Assembly (NCBI GenBank): GCA_902592935.1
Contig: CACJGD010000002.1
Coordinates: 7,501 to 71,500 of the forward strand
DNA length: 64,000 nt
Origin: an uncultured Pelagibacteraceae bacterium
Lineage (GTDB): Bacteria > Pseudomonadota > Alphaproteobacteria > Pelagibacterales > Pelagibacteraceae
Direction of reading: 5' to 3'
Within the stretch, counting starts at the first letter, position 1; every line of letters starts with the position of its first letter. Below, piece after piece: positions 26,149 through 35,121 of the stretch. The translations under genes and the position numbers were made by a program. Below the pieces are notes generated by a model. It worked only from the letters and a program-made list of their open reading frames with translations. It did not search any database and had not been told where the DNA came from.

Positions 26149-28017
26149 ATGTTAAAATTTCTTATTATCCTGACTATAAATACTTTACTTATTAATATCT
26201 CATTTGCTGATAGTTTGAATGAACTTTATGATTGCTCTTGGGACAACAGGTCAAATACACCATGTTTAGAAATAAGCAAAAACTTATCAAATTCATCCAA
26301 ATTTTCTAAAACGGGAATAAATAAAATTGTTATATCAAAAGAAGAAATAGACCGTAGTGGAGCTGTAGATGTTATTGATCTTCTTAAAAATATTCCAGAT
26401 ATCAATATTACGCAAAGTGGTCCAAAAGGACAGCAAGCCTCAATTTTTTCACGGGGAACAGGATCAAATCATACTATTGTAATGATAAATGGTGTACCAA
26501 TTAATGACCAATCAACTACCCAAGGATTACATGATTTTGGTGTAGATTTTATTCAAACTATTCATCAAATTGAGATTTATCCCGGTTCATCAGCAACACA
26601 TTTTGGAACCAATTCAATTGGTGGAGCAATAAATATAATTCTTACAGGAGATTTTAAAGATAATTTTAAAGTTAACACCGATAAGAATGCAAATTACGAA
26701 TTAGCATTAAACAAAAATTATATATACGATAATTCTTCCCTCAACATGAAATTTGGTAGTGTTAAAAATAAAACCATAAGCGCCAGAGGTAATAGTGATG
26801 ATGAAAAAGATGGACTAGAAAATTATTCAGTAAATATAAATTATGAAAAATTTTTAAGAGATAACAATAGATTATACAATACAACGTATATCAGACAAAC
26901 GGTAGCTGCATACGATAATTCATCTACCAATCAAACTGGTTATGAAGGTGACAATAAGTTTGGTTCGTTTCAAATTGGATTAGAGAAAAAAGATAAAACA
27001 AAGAAAAAAAACTATATAATTTATTATAATATTTATGATAGGGAATATGATGAAAGAGGAACTATTGATACATATGAAAGTGAGGTCATAGGTATAAAGT
27101 ATGATTTTTCAAATATTTTAAATAATAGTTTTTCATATGGTTTAGGTTCGGAATATAAATATGATTGGGGTTATTTTGATAATAGAGGAAGTTATCAGGC
27201 ATCAACAAAAGGTAATTCGAATAATTTTTCACTTTATGGAAATGCTGGGATCAATTTAGGAAATAATTTTACCTTTTCTCTGTTTACAAGATCAGATATT
27301 CATAAACAGACAGGGTTAAATTCAACTTATAAAGTTAATTTAGATAAAAGATTTGAAAATTTTAATTTTGGAACAGCATTTATGACTGGTTTACGAAACC
27401 CTACTTTATACGAAATGTTTGGAACCGATAATTTTGGATATTCAGGAAATAGAGATTTAAAACCAGAAAAAAGCAACACAGCAGAAATATATTCAAATAT
27501 ATCTGTAAACGAAAATTTAAATTTTAAGGCAAGAGCATTTAGATCGAATATTGAAAATAATATAGAGTATATAAATAATAAATATTCTAATGATAATGAT
27601 GATGTAAATTTAAACCAATCTGGTATTAATTTTTTAATAGGTCTAAAAACTGATGATATTTCAGCAAATATATCATCCTCATTTTTAAGCACAAAAAAAG
27701 AAAATGGCTCTAGCCAAACAAGAAGACCAAAAAAGACACATAGTTTAAATCTTTATAAGACCTTAAATAATAAAATATTTGGTAATTATAATATCAATTT
27801 ATCTTATAAACATTATGGTAAGCATTATGACGTACATAGTTCTACATTTAATACTATTGAGATGGATAGTACCGATATATTAGATTTGATCATTACAAAA
27901 AAAATAAATCAGACAAATTATTTCTTAAAAGTTAGCAATTTATTAGATGAAAGTTATCAAAGACCTCATGGTTATAATCAGGAAAACAGAATAATCAAAT
28001 TTGGCTTTAAATACTAA
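26149..28017 (+). CDS. btuB: BtuB-like TonB-dependent outer-membrane receptor, probable B12 uptake
   Basis: A signal peptide covers residues 1-20 with likely cleavage after SFA. The plug domain at about 55-165 has SRGTGSNHTIVMINGVPIND, QIEIYPGSSATHFGTNSIGG and AINI, all standard TonB-receptor plug motifs. The rest is an alternating beta-barrel pattern ending in RIIKFGFKY with a terminal aromatic residue, the usual outer-membrane assembly signal. At 622 residues it is close to E. coli BtuB. The cobalamin riboswitch in its leader is the main evidence that it imports corrinoids. TonB, ExbBD and a BtuCDF transporter are not in this window. Confidence 0.88.
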   Translation: MLKFLIILTINTLLINISFADSLNELYDCSWDNRSNTPCLEISKNLSNSSKFSKTGINKIVISKEEIDRSGAVDVIDLLKNIPDINITQSGPKGQQASIFSRGTGSNHTIVMINGVPINDQSTTQGLHDFGVDFIQTIHQIEIYPGSSATHFGTNSIGGAINIILTGDFKDNFKVNTDKNANYELALNKNYIYDNSSLNMKFGSVKNKTISARGNSDDEKDGLENYSVNINYEKFLRDNNRLYNTTYIRQTVAAYDNSSTNQTGYEGDNKFGSFQIGLEKKDKTKKKNYIIYYNIYDREYDERGTIDTYESEVIGIKYDFSNILNNSFSYGLGSEYKYDWGYFDNRGSYQASTKGNSNNFSLYGNAGINLGNNFTFSLFTRSDIHKQTGLNSTYKVNLDKRFENFNFGTAFMTGLRNPTLYEMFGTDNFGYSGNRDLKPEKSNTAEIYSNISVNENLNFKARAFRSNIENNIEYINNKYSNDNDDVNLNQSGINFLIGLKTDDISANISSSFLSTKKENGSSQTRRPKKTHSLNLYKTLNNKIFGNYNINLSYKHYGKHYDVHSSTFNTIEMDSTDILDLIITKKINQTNYFLKVSNLLDESYQRPHGYNQENRIIKFGFKY

Positions 28018-28066
28018 TAATTTAATTTGTTTAATTACATATATTTTATTATAAAACTCTAATTAA

Positions 28067-28576
28067 ATGTATAGTTACATAAAAATATCAATAGGAATTC
28101 TGGCATTACTATCTTTAACAAGATTTATTCCACATCCACCAAACTTTACTAGTTTAATTGCATTAAGCTTTTATGTTCCAATAATTTTTGGAATAAAATT
28201 TTTGCCAATTTTATTACTTAGTTTTGTTTTTACTGACTTATTTATTGGATTCCATACATTAACATTTTTTACTTGGGGTAGCATTTGTGTGATAGCACTA
28301 ATTTCAAAATATTTTTCAAAAACTTTAATTTCAAGGTTTACAGGTGCAATCTCTGGGGCATTAATTTTTTTTATTATATCAAACCTAGGTGTGTGGTTAA
28401 TGGGTTCCTATGGTTATACTTTAAATGGTTTCATAAAATGCTATATTCTAGCAATTCCATTTTTTGGAAATACTTTGGTTTCAACAATAATTTATTCTTT
28501 TATTTTTGAAATTTTATACAAATATTCTAAAACAAATAATTTTAATAATTTTCTTATAAATTTATTTTCTAAATGA
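28067..28576 (+). CDS. DUF6580-type membrane protein, putative cobalamin-associated transporter
   Basis: This 169-residue protein has five or six hydrophobic segments. Near the N terminus is RFIPHPPNFTSLIALSFY, a motif I associate with the DUF6580 family of small membrane proteins that resemble ECF-type substrate-binding components. TDLFIGFHTLTFFTWGS follows in a loop. It lies 49 bases after the BtuB-like gene and presumably shares the riboswitch-controlled transcript, so inner-membrane corrinoid transport is a reasonable inference. Its last codons overlap the hisH start by four bases, which couples B12 uptake physically to the glycan amidotransferase genes. Confidence 0.65.
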   Translation: MYSYIKISIGILALLSLTRFIPHPPNFTSLIALSFYVPIIFGIKFLPILLLSFVFTDLFIGFHTLTFFTWGSICVIALISKYFSKTLISRFTGAISGALIFFIISNLGVWLMGSYGYTLNGFIKCYILAIPFFGNTLVSTIIYSFIFEILYKYSKTNNFNNFLINLFSK

Positions 28577-29199
28577 AAATAGGAATAGTTGATTATGAGT
28601 TAAATAATATTAACTCAGTTAAAAATGCATTGGATAGACTAGATTGTGAAAATCTTGTTATCAAAAAATTAAAAGATTTTAAATTAGTTGATGCCATAAT
28701 TTTACCAGGTGTAGGATCATATGGTGAAGCTATTTCCAAACTGAATAATTCTAAAATGTCTGAAAAAATTTATAACGAGGTTATAATTAAAAAAAAACCT
28801 TTTTTAGGTATCTGTTTAGGTATGCAGTTAATGTCAACAAATGGATATGAAGGAGGATTTTTTAAAGGACTAAATTTAATAAAAGGAGATGTAAAAAAAA
28901 TAAATGTAAAAAAAAAACTAAAGCTTCCCCATGTAGGATGGAATAATATTAAAATCATAAAAGAAAATCCTCTGTTTGAAGATATCAAAAATAACTCATG
29001 CTTTTATTTTGTGCATTCTTATAGTTATAATTGTAATAAGAGTAATATAACTTCGACAACAGATTATAGTACATCTGTTATATCTTCTATACAAAAAAAA
29101 AAAATATTTGGAGTTCAATTTCATCCAGAAAGAAGTCAAAAAAATGGAGAAATTTTAATTTCTAATTTTATAAAATTCTGTAATAAATCTCATGCTTAA
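28573..29199 (+). CDS. hisH: HisH-type glutamine amidotransferase, glycan-modifying paralogue
   Basis: A class I glutaminase with the full triad: Cys81 in GICLGM, and His184 and Glu186 in QFHPE. LPGVGSYGEA and LPHVGWNNIKI match HisH. No other histidine gene is present, and the next genes encode a HisF paralogue and two N-acetyl-sugar amidotransferases. It therefore most likely supplies ammonia for acetamidino-group formation, as HisH2 does with WbpG in Pseudomonas, rather than for histidine synthesis. A run of 12 adenines near 29092 lies just before the catalytic histidine codon. It overlaps both neighbours by four to eight bases. Confidence 0.85.
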   Translation: MKIGIVDYELNNINSVKNALDRLDCENLVIKKLKDFKLVDAIILPGVGSYGEAISKLNNSKMSEKIYNEVIIKKKPFLGICLGMQLMSTNGYEGGFFKGLNLIKGDVKKINVKKKLKLPHVGWNNIKIIKENPLFEDIKNNSCFYFVHSYSYNCNKSNITSTTDYSTSVISSIQKKKIFGVQFHPERSQKNGEILISNFIKFCNKSHA

Positions 29200-30052
29200 A
29201 AAAAGATTAATAGCTTCATTAATAATAAAAGATGGAATGTTAGTCCAAAGTATCAATTTTAAAAATTATTTACCTATTGGAAACCCAAAATATACAATAG
29301 AACTTATTTCTAAGTGGGATGTTGATGAAATTATTTTAATTGATATAGATTGCACGCCCAAAAATAAAAAATTTGATTTAAAAAAATTATCTGAATTTGC
29401 AAAGTTTACTTCTGTTCCATTGACAGTTGGAGGAGGAATAAAAGATATAAATGATGTAAAAAAAATAATTTCTGCAGGAGCAGATAAAGTTTGTATAAAT
29501 AGTATAATTTTTAAAAATTTTAATTTTATAAGCGAAATATCTAATTCTTTTGGCTCCCAATGTGTTGTTGTATGCCTAGATATTAAAAAAAAAAATTCTG
29601 AGTATAAGATTTATACCAACCAGGGAAAAACTTTAATTAATGAAAATATATATCTTTTTATAAAGAAAATTACTAATGCAGGTGCTGGAGAAATTTTACT
29701 TAATTTTATAGATAGAGATGGAAAAAGGAATGGTTTCGATACAAATTTTTTAAAAAAAATATGTATTGAGTCAAAAATTCCTATTATTGCAATGGGGGGT
29801 GCTGGAAAATATTCAGATTTTGTAAAACCTTTTATTAAAACGGAAGTATCTGCTCTAGCAGCTGCAAATATATTTCATTTTACTGAACACAGTACAATTT
29901 TAGCAAAAGCTCATATGTATAGAAATGGAATTGATGTAAGATTGAATAATGATGCTAGTTATAAATATAGAAATTTTGATAAAATGGGTAGATTATTAGC
30001 ATTAAATGCAAAAAATTTATCAAAACTTTTACTAAAACCTTATTCAAAATAA
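29192..30052 (+). CDS. hisF: HisF paralogue (AglZ/HisF2 type) for acetamidino modification
   Basis: The TIM barrel follows HisF closely, from KRLIASLIIKDGMLV through LTVGGGIKD and ADKVCINS to GAGEILLNFIDRDG and AMGGAGK. Compared with Thermotoga HisF numbering, the ammonia-gate residues Arg5, Glu46, Lys99 and Glu167 are all kept. The catalytic Asp11, however, is Ile11 here, while Asp130 (CLDIKK) remains. Loss of Asp11 should abolish imidazole-glycerol-phosphate cyclisation. It can still pair with HisH as an ammonia channel and then dock to a sugar amidotransferase. At 286 residues it is about 30 longer than HisF, with an extra basic C-terminal tail. Confidence 0.85.
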   Translation: MLKKRLIASLIIKDGMLVQSINFKNYLPIGNPKYTIELISKWDVDEIILIDIDCTPKNKKFDLKKLSEFAKFTSVPLTVGGGIKDINDVKKIISAGADKVCINSIIFKNFNFISEISNSFGSQCVVVCLDIKKKNSEYKIYTNQGKTLINENIYLFIKKITNAGAGEILLNFIDRDGKRNGFDTNFLKKICIESKIPIIAMGGAGKYSDFVKPFIKTEVSALAAANIFHFTEHSTILAKAHMYRNGIDVRLNNDASYKYRNFDKMGRLLALNAKNLSKLLLKPYSK

Positions 30053-30054
30053 AT

Positions 30055-31341
30055 ATGAACTATTGTTCTAGATGTTTATATCCTTCGAATCATCCCTATG
30101 GAATTATTTTTAATGAAAATAATTTGTGTTCTGGATGTATAATTCATGAAGAAAAAAATGTAATAGATTGGAAAAAAAAATTTAAAATTTTAAAAAAATT
30201 AGTTTGGGAATATAAAAAAAGAAATAGTGGTCAAAATTTTGATTGTATTGTTCCTGTAACAGGAGGTTCAGATAGTTTTTTTATTCTTCATACCGTAAAA
30301 AAGGTTTTGGGTCTAAATCCATTATTAGTTAATTATAACTCGCATTTTAACACAAAAATTGGAATTAGAAATTTATCAAGATTAGTTACTTCTTTTGATT
30401 GTGATATGGTTACTTCTACATTATCTCCTGATTTATTAAAAAAAATAACGAGACATACACTAAAAAAATATGGCACAATGTACTGGCAAGTTCTTTCTGG
30501 ATTTACAACTTTTCCTGTTCAAACTGCTGTAAAGTATAAAATTCCGTTAATAATATGGGGTGTTCATGGCTGGTCGGAGCAAACAGGAATGTTTTCACAT
30601 CATGATCAAGCTGAAATGACACAAAGATGCAGAAGAGAACACGCTCTATTAGGCATAAAAGCTGAAGATTTAATTGATAAAAAATCAAAAATATCAAGAC
30701 GTGATATCCAACCTTTTATTTACCCTTACGATAACGAGTTAGAAGCAGTTGGTGTAAGAGGGTTATATTTAAGTAATTTCATAAGATGGGACTCGAAAAA
30801 GCAACATGAAAAAATGATTAAGATTTATCATTATGAAACTGAGGAACAACAAAGAACATTTAATACTTATGAAGACGTACATTGTATGCATTCTGCTGGG
30901 ATTCATGATTATATTAAATTTCTTAAATTAGGTTATTCAAAAGTTCATGACCACGCAACACGAGAAATAAGACTTCAAAGAATGACTAGATCGGAGGGGA
31001 TCAGAATGGTTAAAAAGTATATGTATAAAAAGCCAAAAGATATTAATATTTTTTCAGAATGGATAGAATTACCAGAAAAAAAAATTTTTGATCAAATAAA
31101 TAAATTCAGAGACAAAAAAATTTGGCGGTATCAAAATAATAAGTGGAAACTTTTAGATTGTGTTTCTAAACATAAGGAAAACAAGTTTAATGCAAAAGTT
31201 AAATTGAGAATCAAAGAAGATTGTAAATTTATTCAAACAAAATTAAATGAAGAAAAAACATTTAATGAAAAAAACTATACATTAATGGGAAGAAGTTATT
31301 ACGATAAAAATAATTATGGAGCTGTTAAAGATAAACCCTAA
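30055..31341 (+). CDS. N-acetyl sugar amidotransferase (WbpG/PseA-like), copy 1
   Basis: The N terminus has a zinc-ribbon-like set Cys4, Cys7, Cys25 and Cys28, then an ATP pyrophosphatase (PP-loop) domain. The PP-loop reads TGGSDS at residues 69-74 instead of the usual SGGKDS, so the loop lysine is a serine. WGVHGWSEQTGMFSHHDQAEM and VRGLYLSNFIRWDSKKQ match the WbpG/PseA family, whose members convert N-acetyl to acetamidino groups on sugars using ammonia. At 428 residues it is longer than the next gene's product because of a C-terminal extension of about 60 residues. HisH and HisF immediately upstream complete the system. Confidence 0.82.
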   Translation: MNYCSRCLYPSNHPYGIIFNENNLCSGCIIHEEKNVIDWKKKFKILKKLVWEYKKRNSGQNFDCIVPVTGGSDSFFILHTVKKVLGLNPLLVNYNSHFNTKIGIRNLSRLVTSFDCDMVTSTLSPDLLKKITRHTLKKYGTMYWQVLSGFTTFPVQTAVKYKIPLIIWGVHGWSEQTGMFSHHDQAEMTQRCRREHALLGIKAEDLIDKKSKISRRDIQPFIYPYDNELEAVGVRGLYLSNFIRWDSKKQHEKMIKIYHYETEEQQRTFNTYEDVHCMHSAGIHDYIKFLKLGYSKVHDHATREIRLQRMTRSEGIRMVKKYMYKKPKDINIFSEWIELPEKKIFDQINKFRDKKIWRYQNNKWKLLDCVSKHKENKFNAKVKLRIKEDCKFIQTKLNEEKTFNEKNYTLMGRSYYDKNNYGAVKDKP

Positions 31342-31349
31342 ATAAAATT

Positions 31350-32462
31350 ATGAATTATTGTAAAAAATGTGTAATGCCTGATACAAAACCAGGTTTAAAA
31401 TTTGATACGTCAGGAGTTTGTTTTGCATGCATAAATGCAGAGAAAAAAACTAAAATAAATTGGCAAAAAAGGAATAAGCTTCTTCATAAAATATGCAATG
31501 AAATAAGAGGCAAAAATAAAAATGGCTATGATTGTGTTGTACCAGTTAGTGGCGGAAAAGATAGTATGTATCAGACTTATATGATGAGTAAAATTTATAA
31601 TTTAAAAGTACTTGCTGTCAGTGTTCCACAACATTGTCAAACTGAGGAAGGCATTGAAAATTTAAATTCACTGGTCACAAATTTAAATGTAGATTTAATT
31701 AAGGTAACTATAAGACACAAAACCCATAAAAAATTAAGACTTATAGGCTTGAAAGAAATGGGAAACCCAAGTTATTCAGAGCATAAATCAGTTTTTGCTG
31801 GTGTAACAAGAGTAGCTTTAAATTTTAAAGTTCCATTAGTAGTTTGGGGGGAAGATATAGGAGTTGAATTTGGAGGTAATGTTGATAAAAAATCTTCTAA
31901 AGAAGGTTTAGCAGATGACCTTATAAATAACGATTTGTTTGCTGATGTTTCTTTTTCGGAGTTTGTTAAAAATAGAATTCCTAAAAATGAATTATATTTT
32001 TATAATCATCCAGATATAAAAGAATTTAAAAATCATAAAGTAAAAACTATATATCTAAGTCATTTTCATAATTGGGATGGTTACAAAAATTTTAAACTCG
32101 CCATGAAATTTGGATTTACTGGAAGAAAAAAGGGTCCTTTATCAGGAAATATTTTAAACTATGACAATATAGATGAAAAATTATGTGAAATGCACATATG
32201 GATTAAGATGCTTAAGTATGGCTTTTGGAGACCAACAGACCAATCTTGTTACCATATATGGAATAGAAGAATGACTAGAGAGGAAGGAGTAGAAAATGTT
32301 TTGAAAAAACAATATGAATTTCCTTATGAGTATCTTAAAGATTTTTTAGACTACCACTCATTAAAAGAGGGAGAATTTATGGATGAATTAGAGAATTGGA
32401 GAAATAAAGATATTTGGGTAAAAAAAAATAGAAAATGGAGATTAAAAAACGAAATTTCGTAA
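31350..32462 (+). CDS. N-acetyl sugar amidotransferase (WbpG/PseA-like), copy 2
   Basis: This 370-residue paralogue of the preceding gene has Cys4, Cys7, Cys24 and Cys27 and a canonical PP-loop SGGKDS at residues 67-72. VVWGEDIGVEFGG and TIYLSHFHNWDGYKNF are family motifs, and TRMTREEGVENV near the C terminus matches the TRxEG segment in copy 1. Two copies may act on two different N-acetyl groups, or on two sugars, or form a hetero-complex. Its canonical loop makes it the better bet for ATP-dependent activation. The neighbouring SDR gene begins inside or immediately after its stop. Confidence 0.85.
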   Translation: MNYCKKCVMPDTKPGLKFDTSGVCFACINAEKKTKINWQKRNKLLHKICNEIRGKNKNGYDCVVPVSGGKDSMYQTYMMSKIYNLKVLAVSVPQHCQTEEGIENLNSLVTNLNVDLIKVTIRHKTHKKLRLIGLKEMGNPSYSEHKSVFAGVTRVALNFKVPLVVWGEDIGVEFGGNVDKKSSKEGLADDLINNDLFADVSFSEFVKNRIPKNELYFYNHPDIKEFKNHKVKTIYLSHFHNWDGYKNFKLAMKFGFTGRKKGPLSGNILNYDNIDEKLCEMHIWIKMLKYGFWRPTDQSCYHIWNRRMTREEGVENVLKKQYEFPYEYLKDFLDYHSLKEGEFMDELENWRNKDIWVKKNRKWRLKNEIS

Positions 32463-33330
32463 GAAAATATTAATAACTGGTGGAACAGGGTTTGTAGGAA
32501 AAAATCTAATTAAAAAATTGGATTTAAATAAAAATTATAAAATCTTTGTAGTCTCAAGAAAAAAATTAAGATCAAAAAATAAAAATATAGAGTATATACA
32601 GCATGATTTAACTAAAGGAGTTATTCATAAAATCAAAGAAATAGAGATAGATTTTATAATTCATCTTGCAGGAAAAACATATAGCGTAGATTCTTCTAAT
32701 AGAGAGTATATTGAGAAAAATTTTATAACTACACTTAATTTACTCAAAAGTATTAACAAGAAAATTGAAAAACTGATATTTATTTCATCGCAATATGTTT
32801 ATGGAAATAATAACTCTACAAATTTACTTGAAAAAACTAGACTTGATGCAAAACACAGTTTTTATGGAAAAAGCAAAATAAATTGTGAAAAAATAATAAA
32901 AAAATATTCTAAAAAAATTGAAAAAATAATTATTTTAAGATCATGTGGATTTATTGAGGGGGGAGGTATAATTGACTATATACAAAAACAAATTAAAGCT
33001 AATAAAGAAATATTGTTATACCGAAATGGAAAAGTTGTTAGAGATTATATTTCTGTGAATGATATTATTGATTTAATATTAATTATTCTAAAAAAAAAAA
33101 TAATAAAGTCAATCACTACAATCAATGTAGGATCGAAAAATTTAATTAATACAAAGAAAATTGTATTAATAATATCGAAAATTTTGAATAAAAAATTTAA
33201 GTTGATTTTATCTGATAAAAAAATTGGACTTCCAAATACTAAATTAAATATAAAATTGGCGAAAAAAATGTTTAATTACAACCCTAAATCTTTTAATCAT
33301 AATCTAAAAGTATATTTAAAAAAATTATAA
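32458..33330 (+). CDS. NAD-dependent epimerase/dehydratase lacking a normal start codon
   Basis: Reading upstream from the first TTG (32518), the frame continues through KKILITGGTGFVGKNLI. This is a complete NAD-binding Rossmann loop that a real enzyme needs. No ATG, GTG or TTG occurs between the in-frame stop at 32443 and 32518. The codon where Met would be expected (32458) is CGT, and the upstream gene's TAA overlaps it. The rest is ordinary SDR: IIHLAGKTYS, FISSQYVYG, YGKSK and VVRDYISVNDI. Either translation begins at a rare codon such as ATA 32467, the start was mutated, or the assembly has an error. I placed the left end at the expected Met position. Confidence 0.7.
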   Translation, partial: RKKILITGGTGFVGKNLIKKLDLNKNYKIFVVSRKKLRSKNKNIEYIQHDLTKGVIHKIKEIEIDFIIHLAGKTYSVDSSNREYIEKNFITTLNLLKSINKKIEKLIFISSQYVYGNNNSTNLLEKTRLDAKHSFYGKSKINCEKIIKKYSKKIEKIIILRSCGFIEGGGIIDYIQKQIKANKEILLYRNGKVVRDYISVNDIIDLILIILKKKIIKSITTINVGSKNLINTKKIVLIISKILNKKFKLILSDKKIGLPNTKLNIKLAKKMFNYNPKSFNHNLKVYLKKL

Positions 33331-33331
33331 A

Positions 33332-34453
33332 ATGACAAAAAAAATTACAATGGCTGACCCTAGCTTTTCGCCACAAGATAAAAAAATAATAATTAAAGAA
33401 ACAAAAAAAATTTTAAAAAAATCTTTGAGTATGGGTCCAAATGTTTTTGAGTTTGAAAAAAAATTTAAAGCTAAATTTAAATCTAAATACGCAGTAGCTA
33501 TGAACTCATGTACATCTACTTTAGAAGCCGCGTTGATGAGTATTAAAAATAAAAAAAAAGAAGTAATTTTATCGCCACAAACATTTATTGCAAATGCAAC
33601 TGCTGTATATAATAACAATTTAAAACCTGTTTTCTCTGAAATTTCAGAAAAAAATTTGTGTCTTGATTTAAAAGATTTAGAGGAAAAAATAAATAAAAAA
33701 ACAGCAGCTGTAATATTGGTTAACATGTTTGGTACAATCAGTGAAGATATTTTTAAAATAAAAAAATTATGTAAAAAAAAAAATATTTTGTTGGTTGAGG
33801 ATTGTGCACATTCAATTGGTGCCAAGATTAAGAATAAATATTCTGGAACTATAGGTGATGTAGGATGTTTTTCTTTTTATCCAACAAAAATAATTACATC
33901 AGGCGAGGGAGGAATGTTAATTACAAATAATCAAAAGATTTATAATATAGCTCGTTCATATCAAAATAGAGGAAGAAATATAAAAAAAATAGAAGAGGAA
34001 TACATTTTTCCTGGAAGAAATGTAAGGATGCCAGAATTTTCAGCTTTAATAGGAAAAATACAATTAAAAAATTTAGAAAAATTTTTAAAGTTTAGACGGT
34101 TAAACGTGAATTTTTACACAACTTATCTTAAATCCAATGATAACATAAAAATCTTAAAACCAAAAAAATTAACAGAGTCCTCATTCTGGAAATTACCTAT
34201 TATATTAAAAAATAAAAAAATAAGAGATGCTTTATTAAAATATTTAATTTCTCAAAATATTTTTGCAGATAAATCTTATTATCCATTATTACATCTTCAG
34301 CCAGCCTTAAAAATGAGAAATAAAAATAATAATAATCTTAAAAATAGTGAAAAAATATCAGATAAACATTTATTGCTTCCTTGTCATCAAAGTTTAAGAA
34401 AGCGAGATATAAAAACTATTTGCGATAAAATTAACAAATTTTTTAAGACATGA
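33332..34453 (+). CDS. DegT/DnrJ/EryC1/StrS family aminotransferase
   Basis: This 373-residue sugar aminotransferase has the PLP loop MNSCTSTLEAALMSI, the Asp motif LVEDCAHSIGAKI and the Schiff-base lysine in SFYPTKIITSGEGG. The pattern around FYPTKIITSGEGGMLI and RNVRMPEFSALIG is that of enzymes acting on 4-keto or 3-keto nucleotide sugars. It lies between the start-defective SDR and a WbqC gene. The upstream dehydratase-like SDR may provide its substrate. It overlaps the WbqC gene by four bases. Substrate is not deducible. Confidence 0.9.
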   Translation: MTKKITMADPSFSPQDKKIIIKETKKILKKSLSMGPNVFEFEKKFKAKFKSKYAVAMNSCTSTLEAALMSIKNKKKEVILSPQTFIANATAVYNNNLKPVFSEISEKNLCLDLKDLEEKINKKTAAVILVNMFGTISEDIFKIKKLCKKKNILLVEDCAHSIGAKIKNKYSGTIGDVGCFSFYPTKIITSGEGGMLITNNQKIYNIARSYQNRGRNIKKIEEEYIFPGRNVRMPEFSALIGKIQLKNLEKFLKFRRLNVNFYTTYLKSNDNIKILKPKKLTESSFWKLPIILKNKKIRDALLKYLISQNIFADKSYYPLLHLQPALKMRNKNNNNLKNSEKISDKHLLLPCHQSLRKRDIKTICDKINKFFKT

Positions 34454-35121
34454 TTGTTTCAATACATCAACCCCAATATTTACCTTGGGATAACTTTTTT
34501 AGAAAAATAAAAAAATCTGATTATTTTATTTATTTAGATAATGTTGAGTTTCAAAAAAATGGGCTACAAAATAGGAATCAAATCAAGACTGCATCGGGCT
34601 CTACTTGGCTTACAGTTCCAGTAAAGCATAATTTAGGTCAAAAAATATGTGATGTTGAAATAGATAATTCAAAAAATTGGAGACGTAAGCACTGGAAAAC
34701 AATATGTGAAAATTATAGCAAAAGTTCATATTTTAACGAGTTTTTCTTAGTATTTGAAAATATTTTTAAATCGAGTTGGATTAATTTATCTGAATTAAAT
34801 ATTAAATTAATTTCAGAAATTTTAAGCATATTAAATATTAAAACTAAAATGTTAAAAGCCAGTTCATTAAATGTTGACGGTAATTCCTCAGAATTACTAA
34901 TTAATTTATGCAAAGAAGTTGATTGTAAAATATATTTATCAGGAGAAGGGGGAAAAAATTATCTAGAACTTGATAAATTCGAAACGGCAGGCATTAAAGT
35001 AATTTTTGAGAAAAATACTGAGCAAAAACCTTATAAACAAAATCATGCTAATCTAGGATTTGTTCAAAATCTTTCTGTCATCGATAACATTTTCAACAAT
35101 GGTAACAAGGTATTGGATTAA
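34450..35121 (+). CDS. WbqC family protein
   Basis: The N terminus IVSIHQPQYLPWDNFFRKI and the following YLDNVEFQKNGLQNRNQIKT are diagnostic of the WbqC-like family, and WRRKHWKTICENYSKSSYF is a further family segment. At 223 residues the length is normal. WbqC/WbmP proteins occur widely in O-antigen loci, often beside nonulosonic or amino-sugar genes, and their biochemical role is not firmly known. Its position directly before legG is consistent. The stop and the legG start overlap by one base. Confidence 0.88.
   Translation: MIVSIHQPQYLPWDNFFRKIKKSDYFIYLDNVEFQKNGLQNRNQIKTASGSTWLTVPVKHNLGQKICDVEIDNSKNWRRKHWKTICENYSKSSYFNEFFLVFENIFKSSWINLSELNIKLISEILSILNIKTKMLKASSLNVDGNSSELLINLCKEVDCKIYLSGEGGKNYLELDKFETAGIKVIFEKNTEQKPYKQNHANLGFVQNLSVIDNIFNNGNKVLD

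Noticed and set aside
27327..27692. Antisense frame of 121 codons within the BtuB-like receptor
   Set aside because: It is a shadow of a clear TonB-receptor barrel and has no independent support.
28573..30052. HisH and HisF as part of histidine biosynthesis
   Set aside because: No other his gene is nearby, HisF lacks Asp11, and two sugar amidotransferases follow. Context and residue loss argue for acetamidino modification.
33325..33825. Antisense frame of 166 codons opposite the DegT aminotransferase at 33332
   Set aside because: It is long but lies opposite a well-supported PLP enzyme with full motifs, so it is a shadow.
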